Assembly: GCA_036897095.1 (NCBI GenBank)
Contig: JAYMSP010003127.1
Coordinates: forward strand, 1 to 20,964
Source: Plantago elongata
Taxonomy: Eukaryota; Streptophyta; Magnoliopsida; Lamiales; Plantaginaceae
DNA: 20,964 bases
Direction: 5' to 3'
A program made the position numbers and the translations under genes. Shown here piece after piece: positions 9,836 to 17,892 of the stretch; the stretch's first letter is position 1, and the number at the start of each line of letters is the position of its first letter. The notes below the pieces were generated by a model. The model did no database searches and was not told where the DNA came from. It saw only the letters and a program-made list of their open reading frames with translations.

Positions 9836-10589
9836 GTGGGGTGGGGTGGTGGGAGAAGGCGGTTGGGGTAGGGGTATGGGGTATAAAGGAGGGACACGAC
9901 CCTCATGAAAGGGGGTAAATGCTACCTTATTTATATAATAATAAACAGTTACTGTTGGATTGATTGTAGGAGAGAGATATTTTGTGTGTTTGGAGTGTTG
10001 CAACTTGTATTGTAACCTATCGCGTGAAGGCACACGAGTATTGACCTTTTCTCCTTATTTTTACTATTTAACTGCCAGCTTTTTCTTCTTCTGTGGTCAC
10101 AAACTAGAGTTAGAGTAAGTGTTGTGTACGATTTTTTATGAGTAAGTGTTGTGTACGATTTTTTATGGAGTCAGTAAAACGGAGCGACAATTATCATAAC
10201 TATAATTCGAAATATTAGAGTTTTTTGTGTCACACATAGACATGAGAAATGACATAAAAATATCATACTTATATTTCATCGGCTCTTCTCGGTATTCCTT
10301 TCGCCATGCCACGAGGGACATAAGTTTCGAAGCTAATCCACACCGAATAAATAATAAAAAATATTAATTTCATATGCAAAGTACACATTTTGTGACTAAA
10401 ATACATTTTTTTCCACCTAATTTTATAATTATTTGATCTTTTTAACTAAAACTCGCATAAACTCTACATTTTCCGGGATGATGGGAGAAGAACATTCCTT
10501 AAAGATGAAGTTATTTCACGCAACAATAACGTGAGTTAATCTTAGCTTTATAGTAAAGTAATAATTTTTTCCCCACATTTTATCATATA
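9836..10589. other. Upstream region of the cyclin gene
   Basis: No gene is seen. It contains the C-rich promoter stretch up to about 9900 and then AT-rich sequence. An exact 27-base tandem duplication lies at 10114-10167. Confidence 0.5.
10114..10167 (+). repeat. Exact 27-bp tandem duplication
   Basis: The 27-base unit beginning AGTAAGTGTTGTGTACG occurs at 10114-10140 and again without a gap at 10141-10167, with no mismatch. Perfect identity suggests a recent slippage or duplication event. It lies about 410 bases upstream of the cyclin start codon. Confidence 0.95.
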
Positions 10590-10816
10590 CTCCCTCCATC
10601 CCCGTTTCATAACATGCGGGTCCGGATATAAGTTTTAAAAATAAAATGAATAAAATATAGATATGAGAATAAAGTATGAAAGATACTGAAAACATATGAG
10701 AGATAGTAAATAAAGTAAAATAATTTTTTTAGTACTAAATAGAATAGGCAATTGGAATTGATACGTCTTAAAATGAAAAGTGGAAAGATAAATTCGGAAT
10801 AATGAAATTGGAAGGA
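10590..10816. mobile_element. Stowaway-like MITE, degraded
   Basis: The left end reads CTCCCTCCATCCCCGTTTC directly after a TA (10588-10589); this is the signature end of plant Stowaway (Tc1/mariner) MITEs. The right end (about 10805-10816, AATTGGAAGGA followed by TA at 10817-10818) is a decayed inverted copy. Size (227 bases), TA target duplication and AT-rich interior all fit. It encodes nothing. The left end is clear; the right end is tentative because several bases of the terminal repeat have changed. Confidence 0.7.
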
Positions 10817-10818
10817 TA

Positions 10819-11535
10819 TTACATTTAACTTAAAAGTATATGTCAACTTGAAGAGAATATTTAAGTATTTAATAACAATAATTTGTACCTTTTTTTTTTT
10901 TTTTTGACATTAACATTAATTTGTACTTCAAGCCCCTCATTAGTGGTCAAATGTGAAAATTGGGGAATTTTTTTGTATGACATGCTTCTTCATATTGACC
11001 CATTGAAACATCATGACAGATAGCTTATTGCAGTTTCAGAAGAAAGTGGAAGTAGTAAATGTAACCAGCATAAATTGTGTGTCAAATAAATATGTATAAA
11101 AAAGATGAAAAAGAGCAAAAAGAGACGGAAAAAGGAAAAAAGAAAATAGAAAAATGGTTGACTTAAACAAGCACCACACGAAGTCAGCAAAACTCTTGTA
11201 GTGTGAAAAACTTGGAAGCTTGGATATTACAAGAACTCAATGGAACACTAGAAAGGTAACCGTAACGCCATTTGGTCACACGAACAAGAGCAACACAGCA
11301 AAGCCAAGTATAATGGAATAATGCAGCCTTCCTCTTCTTGTCATTTTTCATGAGTAAAGGCACTGTCGTTCTACATGAATAGAGTAGAGCTCCGATGCTG
11401 TTACTTATATTAGTGCGTCAGGCTTCTCTTGAAGTCTGCTGTGGCTAATTAGAACAAAAAAGCCTTCCAACTTCATGCATAAATTGTTGTGCAGATGAAA
11501 AACATTTTGCTATTTTCTGCAAGTGCACCACTAGT
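10819..11535. other. Intergenic, AT-rich, downstream of GID4-like gene
   Basis: It contains a T tract at about 10890-10907 and A-rich sequence at 11090-11160. The part from about 11300 to 11535 is probably the 3' untranslated region of the minus-strand GID4-like gene. No open frame with coding character is present. Confidence 0.5.
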
Positions 11536-13581
11536 TTACTGCAACTCGTAAGTGGAAAAACTGTACCCTGTTCTTCCATCATTGGTGGACTTCAACTCAA
11601 GTTTCTGGAACGGGCTGTGAAAGAATATGATACTGATATTACACACGTGCTACAACAAAGGGCGTACAGATTTATACTGCATTTCTGTTACATCTTTTTC
11701 GAGATATAGTAAAATAGAGAAGGAACTGTGATAAGTCATGATCTAGCAAAAGGTGTACATACCTGCTATTAGGGTCGTAATAGAAGCCATTAATGGAGCC
11801 ATCACTACAAGAGAAGCAAACATAATAAAAGCCAGCAATTGTCAATCCACAATCAGTTCCAACGTTCACAAAATATTGTTCCTTCCACCTCTGTACAAAC
11901 AGTTTGAAGACATCAGTTGGTTGAAAAATGGAATGAAGAATTACAAATATATGGCAATGAAAGGACCTTGGTGGATACCATGAATATATACGGATAGTTA
12001 CTCAAGTCTAGTGATTTCCCTCCATCAGCTTCAACTTGGTTCTGGAAAAAACAAGTGAGAAAAGGGGATTTGATTGAATACAGAACTGGAAATTTGCAGG
12101 CAGATACTCACCAGCAAGGGAGAAAATGATGCAAACTTTGTCCAGTGCTTAATGTCATCTTCAGTACTGTCACATAACAGTTGAATGAAATCAATCTGAA
12201 ATACATATTTCTATTCATATTGGCATGATTAAGGACAGAACATAACATACGTTGCTCCCCATTTTCCAGTGAAGAAGGTATAGTTCTTGGTATCAACAAT
12301 TTCACCTTCCCAGAAAGTTATAACCTGAGATGCAAGATAGAATCTGATAAAAAAATCAATAAGTTCAGAGTTATGTTAGATTATGAAAGTGCTGAATCGA
12401 TGCCAAATTCAATTATTGTCAGCTTTCCAAGAAAATTACTTCATGCTGTGTTTTTTGGTCTTTTCAAATTGAAAGGGGAATAGAACAAATTATAAGAGGG
12501 TGCAGTTCTTACTGGTGTATCTGCCATGGGAACATTTAGAGCTTCCATTGTGCCACACAAATACCCATGGTCGATGTCAAAACCTTGGATCCGTACATTT
12601 ACTCTCCATGCTTCGTCTTTGTGTAGATTTGAAACATTCTGAGTGCCTGAGAAAGCCTGTAGGAAAATCAAAGAGTAAGCACAACACAAAAGTTTCCTAT
12701 AAATCTTTGGTCACTCTAGACGAAAAGTTCCCTCTAGATCTTTGGTCACTTCATGCACTTGAGAATTCTGTGTAGACCAATATATACTAATGAAACTTCT
12801 ACTATTGTTCAAGTTGCCAAATTTTCCAGTCTGCGTATTAAACAACCCAAATCCAACCTTTCTGATTCAATCCAGCTAGACATCAAATGTGCTCTACATA
12901 ATAGGAAAAAAGGCTTATTACAAGAAATCCTGCCAGCGTCGGCTTAAGTGCTTAATTAAATCACGACAAGGAAGCCAACGCAGATCCTGTCTGGTTTTCT
13001 CACATTCACCCTCCAAAGTACATCCTATACCACATTACAACTTTAACTAAACGCAATTTCAATCAATCTCAACTCCCTCAATCAACAGACAAAGTACAAA
13101 AAGGAAACAAACATCCCGTTATTCATCAACAATCAGTTCATCCCATCCCAATAATAATTACTGCCCCAAGCAAAAATCGAAAACTCGCAAAGCACATAAA
13201 TCGATCACAAACTAATCCAAAAAATACACACAAAAAAACTAGAAGATGAAATACAGTGAAGATAGGGAAATCAATCACCTGGCCAACACTCAAAAGACTA
13301 CAAGGTGGAGGTGTAGTAGTAGCAGTACCTCCTTGAGCTGCATCTTCACACAGACGTACATACATAAACAACATTACAATTTTCAAATCAACACACGTAC
13401 TTCTTCCAAACAGAATCACCCAAAATTACATGAATAAAAGCTCAATCGACCTAATCAACTATCAAAAGTTCAATCACAAAATTTGCAGGTGTGTTTCGAA
13501 TTAGATTATCGAGAATTGAAATTGGATAGTACCTGAGAGTTGGGAAGGAGAAGAAGAAGCATCGATTACTCTCACTGGCAT
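11536..13581 (-). CDS. GID4: GID4/Vid24-family degron receptor of the GID/CTLH E3 ligase
   Basis: Seven exons on the minus strand: 13581-13533, 12646-12513, 12324-12251, 12166-12112, 12041-11979, 11890-11763 and 11614-11536. All introns are GT-AG and the phases sum to 194 codons, 193 residues. Family hallmarks in order are RVNVRIQGFDIDHGYLCGTM (around 29-48), TFWEGEIVDTKNYTFFTGKW (around 63-83), DDIKHWTKFASF (around 89-100), YIFMRWKEQYFV (around 122-133) and CGLTIAGFYYVCFSCSDGSI with GFYYDP following. These form the eight-stranded beta barrel which in yeast and human GID4 binds N-terminal Pro or similar degrons and hands substrates to the GID/CTLH ubiquitin ligase. The protein is compact, with only about 28 residues before the barrel, and lacks the long N-terminal extension of human GID4. 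Introns are short except the first (886 bases). Confidence 0.92.
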
Positions 13582-13683
13582 TTTCTACTTCCAATTTGCT
13601 CAATTTTCCCAATCTTCAAGCTCTGAAGAAAACTCTGATTGATTAGGAAGAAACTGAGAAAGAAAGAGTAAGCCAATTAGTGT

Positions 13684-13691
13684 TTTATAAA
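13684..13691 (-). promoter_or_regulatory. Probable TATA box of the GID4-like gene
   Basis: ATTTATAAAA on the minus strand lies about 105 bases upstream of the start codon at 13581. Spacing fits a short 5' leader of about 70 bases. No other promoter element could be supported. Confidence 0.5.
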
Positions 13692-14510
13692 TTGCGTCTT
13701 CTTGATTGTGATAAACTAACGACTTGGGTACATTTGAAGTTGGTTTTGTTTTTCTTTACTATTTTTTCCCAGATACTTTTTAAATATACATATGATATTT
13801 TAAATAATATAATCTTAATATATTATGTTCATTTTTAAGTATATTGATATGACCTACAATTTGTATAACAATATAAAATGTTTGTCGTTCCTTTTAATTT
13901 TTCTAAAAGATGGGATATATTTATTAAGATGCTTAATAATATACTGTTAATATATGCATATTAAATACACAATATTTAAAATTAAAAAAAAATGATATTT
14001 ATAACAAGATATTATTTTGGGTGAGTTTCCTAAGAAACAACTTTTAGATAGAGATATAAAAATATAAGTTTCTAATATTACAAATTAATCTCAAACAAAA
14101 ATAAGTGTTAAAATACTCAAAGGCCAGCAACTTGAATATACAGATTGGATCTATATATATAACGATATAACCCATTTTGCATCATTATCACTGTCAAAAA
14201 ACCTTCAACTAAAACTTTCTTTTTCTAAAATTCTCTCTCCCTACCAAGGTCCATCAACATAGAGAACAAACAACCGATCAAACTTGTTTTCCGATAAAAA
14301 AAAAATCAACGATTACATAATTCATTGTCATATTATGCAACAAAACGATTGAAAACGAAGGTAATCTCTGATTTCAAACACTTTTCATTGTTGTTTTCAT
14401 GTTTCGAATGACAAAATAGCTCAAATCTATGTAAATTTGAAAAGTCAAGTTTGAAAAAATGTAGATCTAGATCTATTCATCTATATTTTCGTGTTTTGAT
14501 GGTAATACTA
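13692..14510. other. AT-rich intergenic with promoter-like segment
   Basis: No coding frame is present. Around 14150-14165 there is TATATATATAACGATATAACCC, followed by a C/T- and A-rich leader-like stretch (14190-14355) and then GAACGAAG-like sequence followed by GTAATCTC near 14360, which could be a splice donor. This would fit a TATA box, untranslated first exon and intron start of a plus-strand gene whose coding part is the FAR1-like relic at 15539-15834, but the link is inference only. Confidence 0.3.
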
Positions 14511-15030
14511 TTGTTGTTTATGCATTTACGAGATGTAATCATCTATACATAAGGTCGTATAGTGTTTTTATTCAAAATCTGACATCATATATCAACTGCG
14601 ATATGAAAAAAATGTGTATATATATATATATAGCAGTATGTGCTATGTTCTCTAGAATATTGTCATGTTCTCGAGAATATTACATATGTTTTCACTCAAA
14701 ATTTGACAGTCCTTTTGTACTCTGTTTTTCGATATATTATTTTGAATTCTGTTTTTTACTGTATTTTCTATGTTCTTACGTATGTGTACTATATTCTCAC
14801 TTATATATCTTATGTTTTCAGCAATATCTACTACATTTTATACGAAATGAGTGCTAAGTAATTTGTTGTTGTTTATTCATTCACAAGATGATTGTAATAA
14901 GGATTTGGCGGTGTATTCAATCAAGATCTGACATTAATCATCAACTCAGATCTGGAAAAAAAAAAGGTATACAATGTTTCTATGTTCTTTCTTTTATGTG
15001 ACATGTTCTCAAGAATATTGTCTACGACTG
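14511..15030 (+). repeat. Diverged 355-bp direct duplication
   Basis: TTGTTGTTTA at 14511 and at 14866 begin two related stretches. Both continue with ACGAGATG/ACAAGATG, a GTGT-TATTCAA--ATCTGACAT segment, ATCAACT--GATATG/GATCTGG, an A tract, then CTATGTTCT and ATGTTCTC-AGAATATTG. The period is 355 bases. The second copy becomes unrecognisable after about 15030. Confidence 0.7.
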
Positions 15031-15538
15031 TTGATGATACTACAAAGATTCAAAGCATATGTTTATGATCTCTACTGTTTCTATTTATATTATGATTTTT
15101 GCCTTTTCGATCCATAAAAAGTTGTTACTAAACATATTACAGTTTTAATTCAATGATCTATGTTATAGTGACTACCATCTCTACAAAAACTACCATGTTT
15201 TCAAATTTTATAGTAAATTATACTCTCTGCAATTAACTACTATGTTTTCTGTTATAATCATTATGATCTTAGATATAAATTCTATGATCTCAACTAAAAA
15301 CAAAAGTTATGTAATGCATATTATGTTAATGTTATATTCTCTAATATTAATTTTATGATATCAAATGCGAGCACTATGATATACAAAAAACTACTATGAT
15401 ATAAATTATATTCTCAATCAACAATATGGACTTACGGTTATGATCTCAACTGTAACTAATATGATATAGCATATTACTTATATGATGTTAATTGCAGCAA
15501 TAGTTGTCGTTGACAACTCAAACAATGACAGTTTGACA

Positions 15539-15834
15539 ATGACAACGATGACTAATCGTGATGATTTAGATGTTGGGGGCAACTTAAGAGAAATACATTC
15601 AAATAACTTGTAGGGCCTGCACCAGTTATGTAGAAAGCATACTGTTAAAGTTGGATTCACATTCAAAAGGTGTACAGACATGATAAAAATGAAAAAGTTT
15701 ATTAGAAGTACTTTATGGGTAGTCATGTTGGAAAATCATAAACAAAATCGAAAGCACATTTTCTAACACCTTCCCAAGTTGTAACTAGAAGAAGGTGAAT
15801 GCAGTAGAAACCAAAAAATACGACGTGTGGATGA
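15539..15834 (+). pseudogene. Broken FAR1-like DNA-binding domain
   Basis: A plausible splice acceptor (TTAATTGCAG at 15488-15497) precedes an ATG at 15539. The frame reads through TAG at 15611 into QLCRKHTVKVGFTFKR (around 15623-15670), resembling the YxxYAxxVGFSVRK segment that opens the FAR1 zinc-binding domain. After a frameshift near 15703, another frame gives KYFMGSHVGKS, resembling KYFVCSxxG, then basic TRRR and NTTCG before the minisatellite begins at 15835. Stops, the shift and lost cysteines show it is dead. FAR1 proteins are transposase-derived plant transcription factors, and the same domain occurs in MULE transposases; either origin is possible. The identification rests on short matches recalled from memory. 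Confidence 0.45.
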
Positions 15835-16034
15835 CTATATTCTCCGTTATAATTACAATGTTCTATGTTATAATGATTATGATTTCAGTTATAAAGGTTA
15901 TGATTTCAGTTATAATGGCTATGTTCTATGTTATAATGAATATGTTCTTTTTTATAATGACTATTTTTCTGTTATAATAACTATGATTTCAGTTATAATG
16001 ATTATGTTCTCTATTATATGAACTATGATCTTAG
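15835..16034 (+). repeat. 21-bp minisatellite, about nine and a half units
   Basis: Nine consecutive units of 21 bases (one of 20) follow the pattern CTATGATTTCAGTTATAATGA, from 15835 to 16022, and a partial unit follows to 16034. Units differ mainly in ATGATTTCAG versus ATGTTCTATG. Because 21 is a multiple of 3, the array leaves open frames on the plus strand that look like repetitive hydrophobic peptides; these are artefacts. Confidence 0.9.
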
Positions 16035-16849
16035 ACTAAAAAAAGTATATTTTTTTATTTCAAGTTACTATTATTTCCATAAATTATTATGTTTTCAAAA
16101 TGAAACACTATGGTACCAATTGAAAACACTATGATTTCAAAATGAAACCTTACGATCTTAGGAAAAATATTTATAATCTCAAAAAGAGGAAGCATATATT
16201 ACATATCTTTAACAATTAAAAAAATTTTTGTACACTTCTAAAAAACTCATAATAAAAAAAAGTTAGCATATTGTTCAGGAGTGTTCAAAAAAAAAAAAAA
16301 AAAAGGAATTGCTTTCATCACCCTTTTTATTTTCTTACGATTTGCATGCATTACTTTTAAAACACACTATGATGTCAACATAAAAATACTATGATTTTCA
16401 GATTAAATTTATATGATCTCAATTTAAAACTCTATGATATCAAACTGAGAGAGGACTTACGCGTGAATCCGCAAGAGGATCTGCGTAAAAACGATACTAA
16501 TTTGGATTTGCAAAAGATGCAGATCCGAAAAAATATATGTTTATGGTAAATTGTAAATGATTAAATGATCTCGAAATTAACTAAATATCATTTATGCTGA
16601 GACTTATATGTATCATCTTTGAAGAAACAATATCTCGTAAAATTATTAGTTTTAAGAGGAAAGAGTTTTGATATTGGTCTGTCATATTAGATAGATCCCA
16701 TATTAGTAACACATGGAGGAATCATCAAATGTTTGATTTAGTAATGCGGGTATTGATATGGTATAGATCGGGCTAAGGCAAGTTTTGTGGATTAGGTAGA
16801 ATCTAGTCCGTCTTGGTTCACCTTGATTTGTCTAAGATTCGTCCGGATG

Positions 16850-17032
16850 AAAAGGACTTCGTCAGGAATGAATAGAGTAGACCTTCGGAGTAGAGTGGAA
16901 AGAGCCTTCGTTCGGAGTGAGTAGAGTAGGCCTTTGGAGTAGAGTGGAAAGGGCCTTCGTCCGGAGTGAGTAGAATAGGCCTTCGGAGTAGAGTGGAAAG
17001 GGACTTCGTCCGGAGTGAGTAGAGTAGGCCTC
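16850..17032 (+). repeat. 49-bp tandem repeat inside the LTR
   Basis: Units starting CCTTCGGAGTAGAGTGGAAA begin at 16882, 16931 and 16980, and the next unit start falls at 17029, all exactly 49 bases apart. A weaker partial copy precedes 16882 from about 16850. The units differ at a few positions. In the orientation of the retrotransposon the array lies in U5. It keeps an apparent 134-residue frame open on the minus strand, which is not a gene. Confidence 0.9.
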
Positions 17033-17428
17033 TCTTCAGCTTGACTTGGTCGGATCCTTCTCTTGGTGATGGAGCCGTCTCTAGATACCTGAAACACGGG
17101 GAAGGGGTTAGACCCTTTTGGGCCGGTTTGCCAAAGACAAACCGGGCTACGGACCTTACGTGTTTGGGGTTGGGAGAGCGTAGTCTCGGCCCTCAAAGTC
17201 TAGAGAGTAGATTTTCGGTTAGTGGTTTTGTACCTTAATGAAGATTAAATGTCCTCTATTTATAGTCGAATCTCGCCGGAGCTCGGACTCTGACACGCCG
17301 GATCTTGGTTGGCTTAGCTGGATGTTGACACGTGTTGTCGGAGGTTGGAGGCGCGTGGACTCAATCCAAAAGATAGTGACAAGTTCGAAGGGCCGTGGTG
17401 AGGGCGTTGGGACGTTAGACCTAGGCAT

Positions 17429-17521
17429 GAGGCCGTGGTGGGAAAATGGTAGAGCCGGCCCGATACTTGTGAAAGCCTATTTCCAAGAGAGGCCGTCGTG
17501 GGGAAGTGGTGGAGCCGGCCC
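17429..17521 (+). repeat. 60-bp period direct repeat in LTR U3
   Basis: A 33-base G-rich stretch at 17429-17461 (GAGGCCGTGGTGGG...AGAGCCGGCCC) recurs at 17489-17521 with a few mismatches. Such U3 repeats often carry transcription-factor sites, but none is shown here. Confidence 0.8.
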
Positions 17522-17892
17522 CCTCTCGCGAAATGCACGGATGACGGCCTTGAAACCCTAGTGACGGCCTCCACTGTGAGATAGTCATAGGTTCGTCTTC
17601 TTTTTAGTAAGTCGTGACGTATTATAACGACTTTAGGAGGCTGGACTATATTGTTCATATCAGGTATATAAATATATGCATGGTATGAAACAAGGTAAGT
17701 GTATATTTATAGTTAAATATGTGAGGGTTTTGGAAGAAGATACTATGATTAGTGATCCTCGAAGGTTCTATTCTTAAACAGCAGAAAACCAGCAGATGAA
17801 AACAAGTTAACAAGACTACTACTCACAAGTCACAAAGCTACAGGTATAAGTGTATACAGTTTTTACTACTTATGCTGCTGAGCAGAATTTGG

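Larger units (their letters stand above)
14640..16455 (+). repeat. Degenerate minisatellite region built on CTATGATnTCA words
   Basis: Through about 1.8 kb the words CTATGATCTCAA, CTATGATATC, CTATGTTTTC and TATGTTCTC recur at spacings of roughly 20-23 bases, for example at 14640-14690, 15235-15480, 16085-16180 and 16365-16450. The clearest array is at 15835-16034. The region is interrupted by the FAR1-like relic (15539-15834) and by poly-A tracts. The apparent open frames here (up to 84 residues) are products of the repeat and not genes. Confidence 0.6.
16754..17662 (-). mobile_element. Solo LTR of an LTR retrotransposon, 909 bp
   Basis: The element begins TGATATG (16754) and ends CATATCA (17662), so it has the TG...CA form with 7-base inverted ends. 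It is flanked by an exact 5-base target duplication, GGTAT, at 16749-16753 and 17663-17667. There is no internal domain or second LTR, so it is a solo LTR left by recombination between two LTRs. The TATA motif CTATAAATAG at 17265-17256 on the minus strand gives the orientation: U3 is 17662 to about 17266, R/U5 runs to 16754. U3 contains a G-box core CACGTG at 17329-17334. It is much richer in G+C than the DNA around it. The superfamily (Gypsy or Copia) cannot be told from the LTR alone. Confidence 0.88.

Noticed and set aside
9707-10033. A 108-residue minus-strand frame rich in Pro, Thr and His upstream of the cyclin gene
   Set aside because: It is the C-rich promoter and 5' leader of the cyclin gene, contains the TATA box, and has no domain-like or splice-consistent structure.
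13138-13419. A 93-residue minus-strand hydrophobic frame in intron 1 of the GID4-like gene
   Set aside because: It sits between exon 1 and exon 2, which join in phase without it, and shows no family signature.
14603-14861. Two overlapping frames rich in Tyr, Phe and Cys
   Set aside because: The composition reflects AT-rich repeat words; the two frames overlap in different phases and neither has a domain.
15795-16021. Plus-strand frames encoding repeated hydrophobic heptads
   Set aside because: They are a by-product of the 21-bp minisatellite, whose period is divisible by 3.
16850-17032. Regularly spaced repeats that could suggest a CRISPR array
   Set aside because: The 49-bp units are directly adjacent with no unique spacers, and the genome is a plant nuclear one.
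16792-17196. A 134-residue minus-strand frame with internal repeats (RRPFPLYSKGLLYS type)
   Set aside because: It is generated by the 49-bp tandem array inside the solo LTR; the frame stays open because of repetition and not because it codes.
17314-17658. A 114-residue minus-strand frame and overlapping plus-strand frames
   Set aside because: They lie in the U3 part of the LTR, with no start context or known domain.
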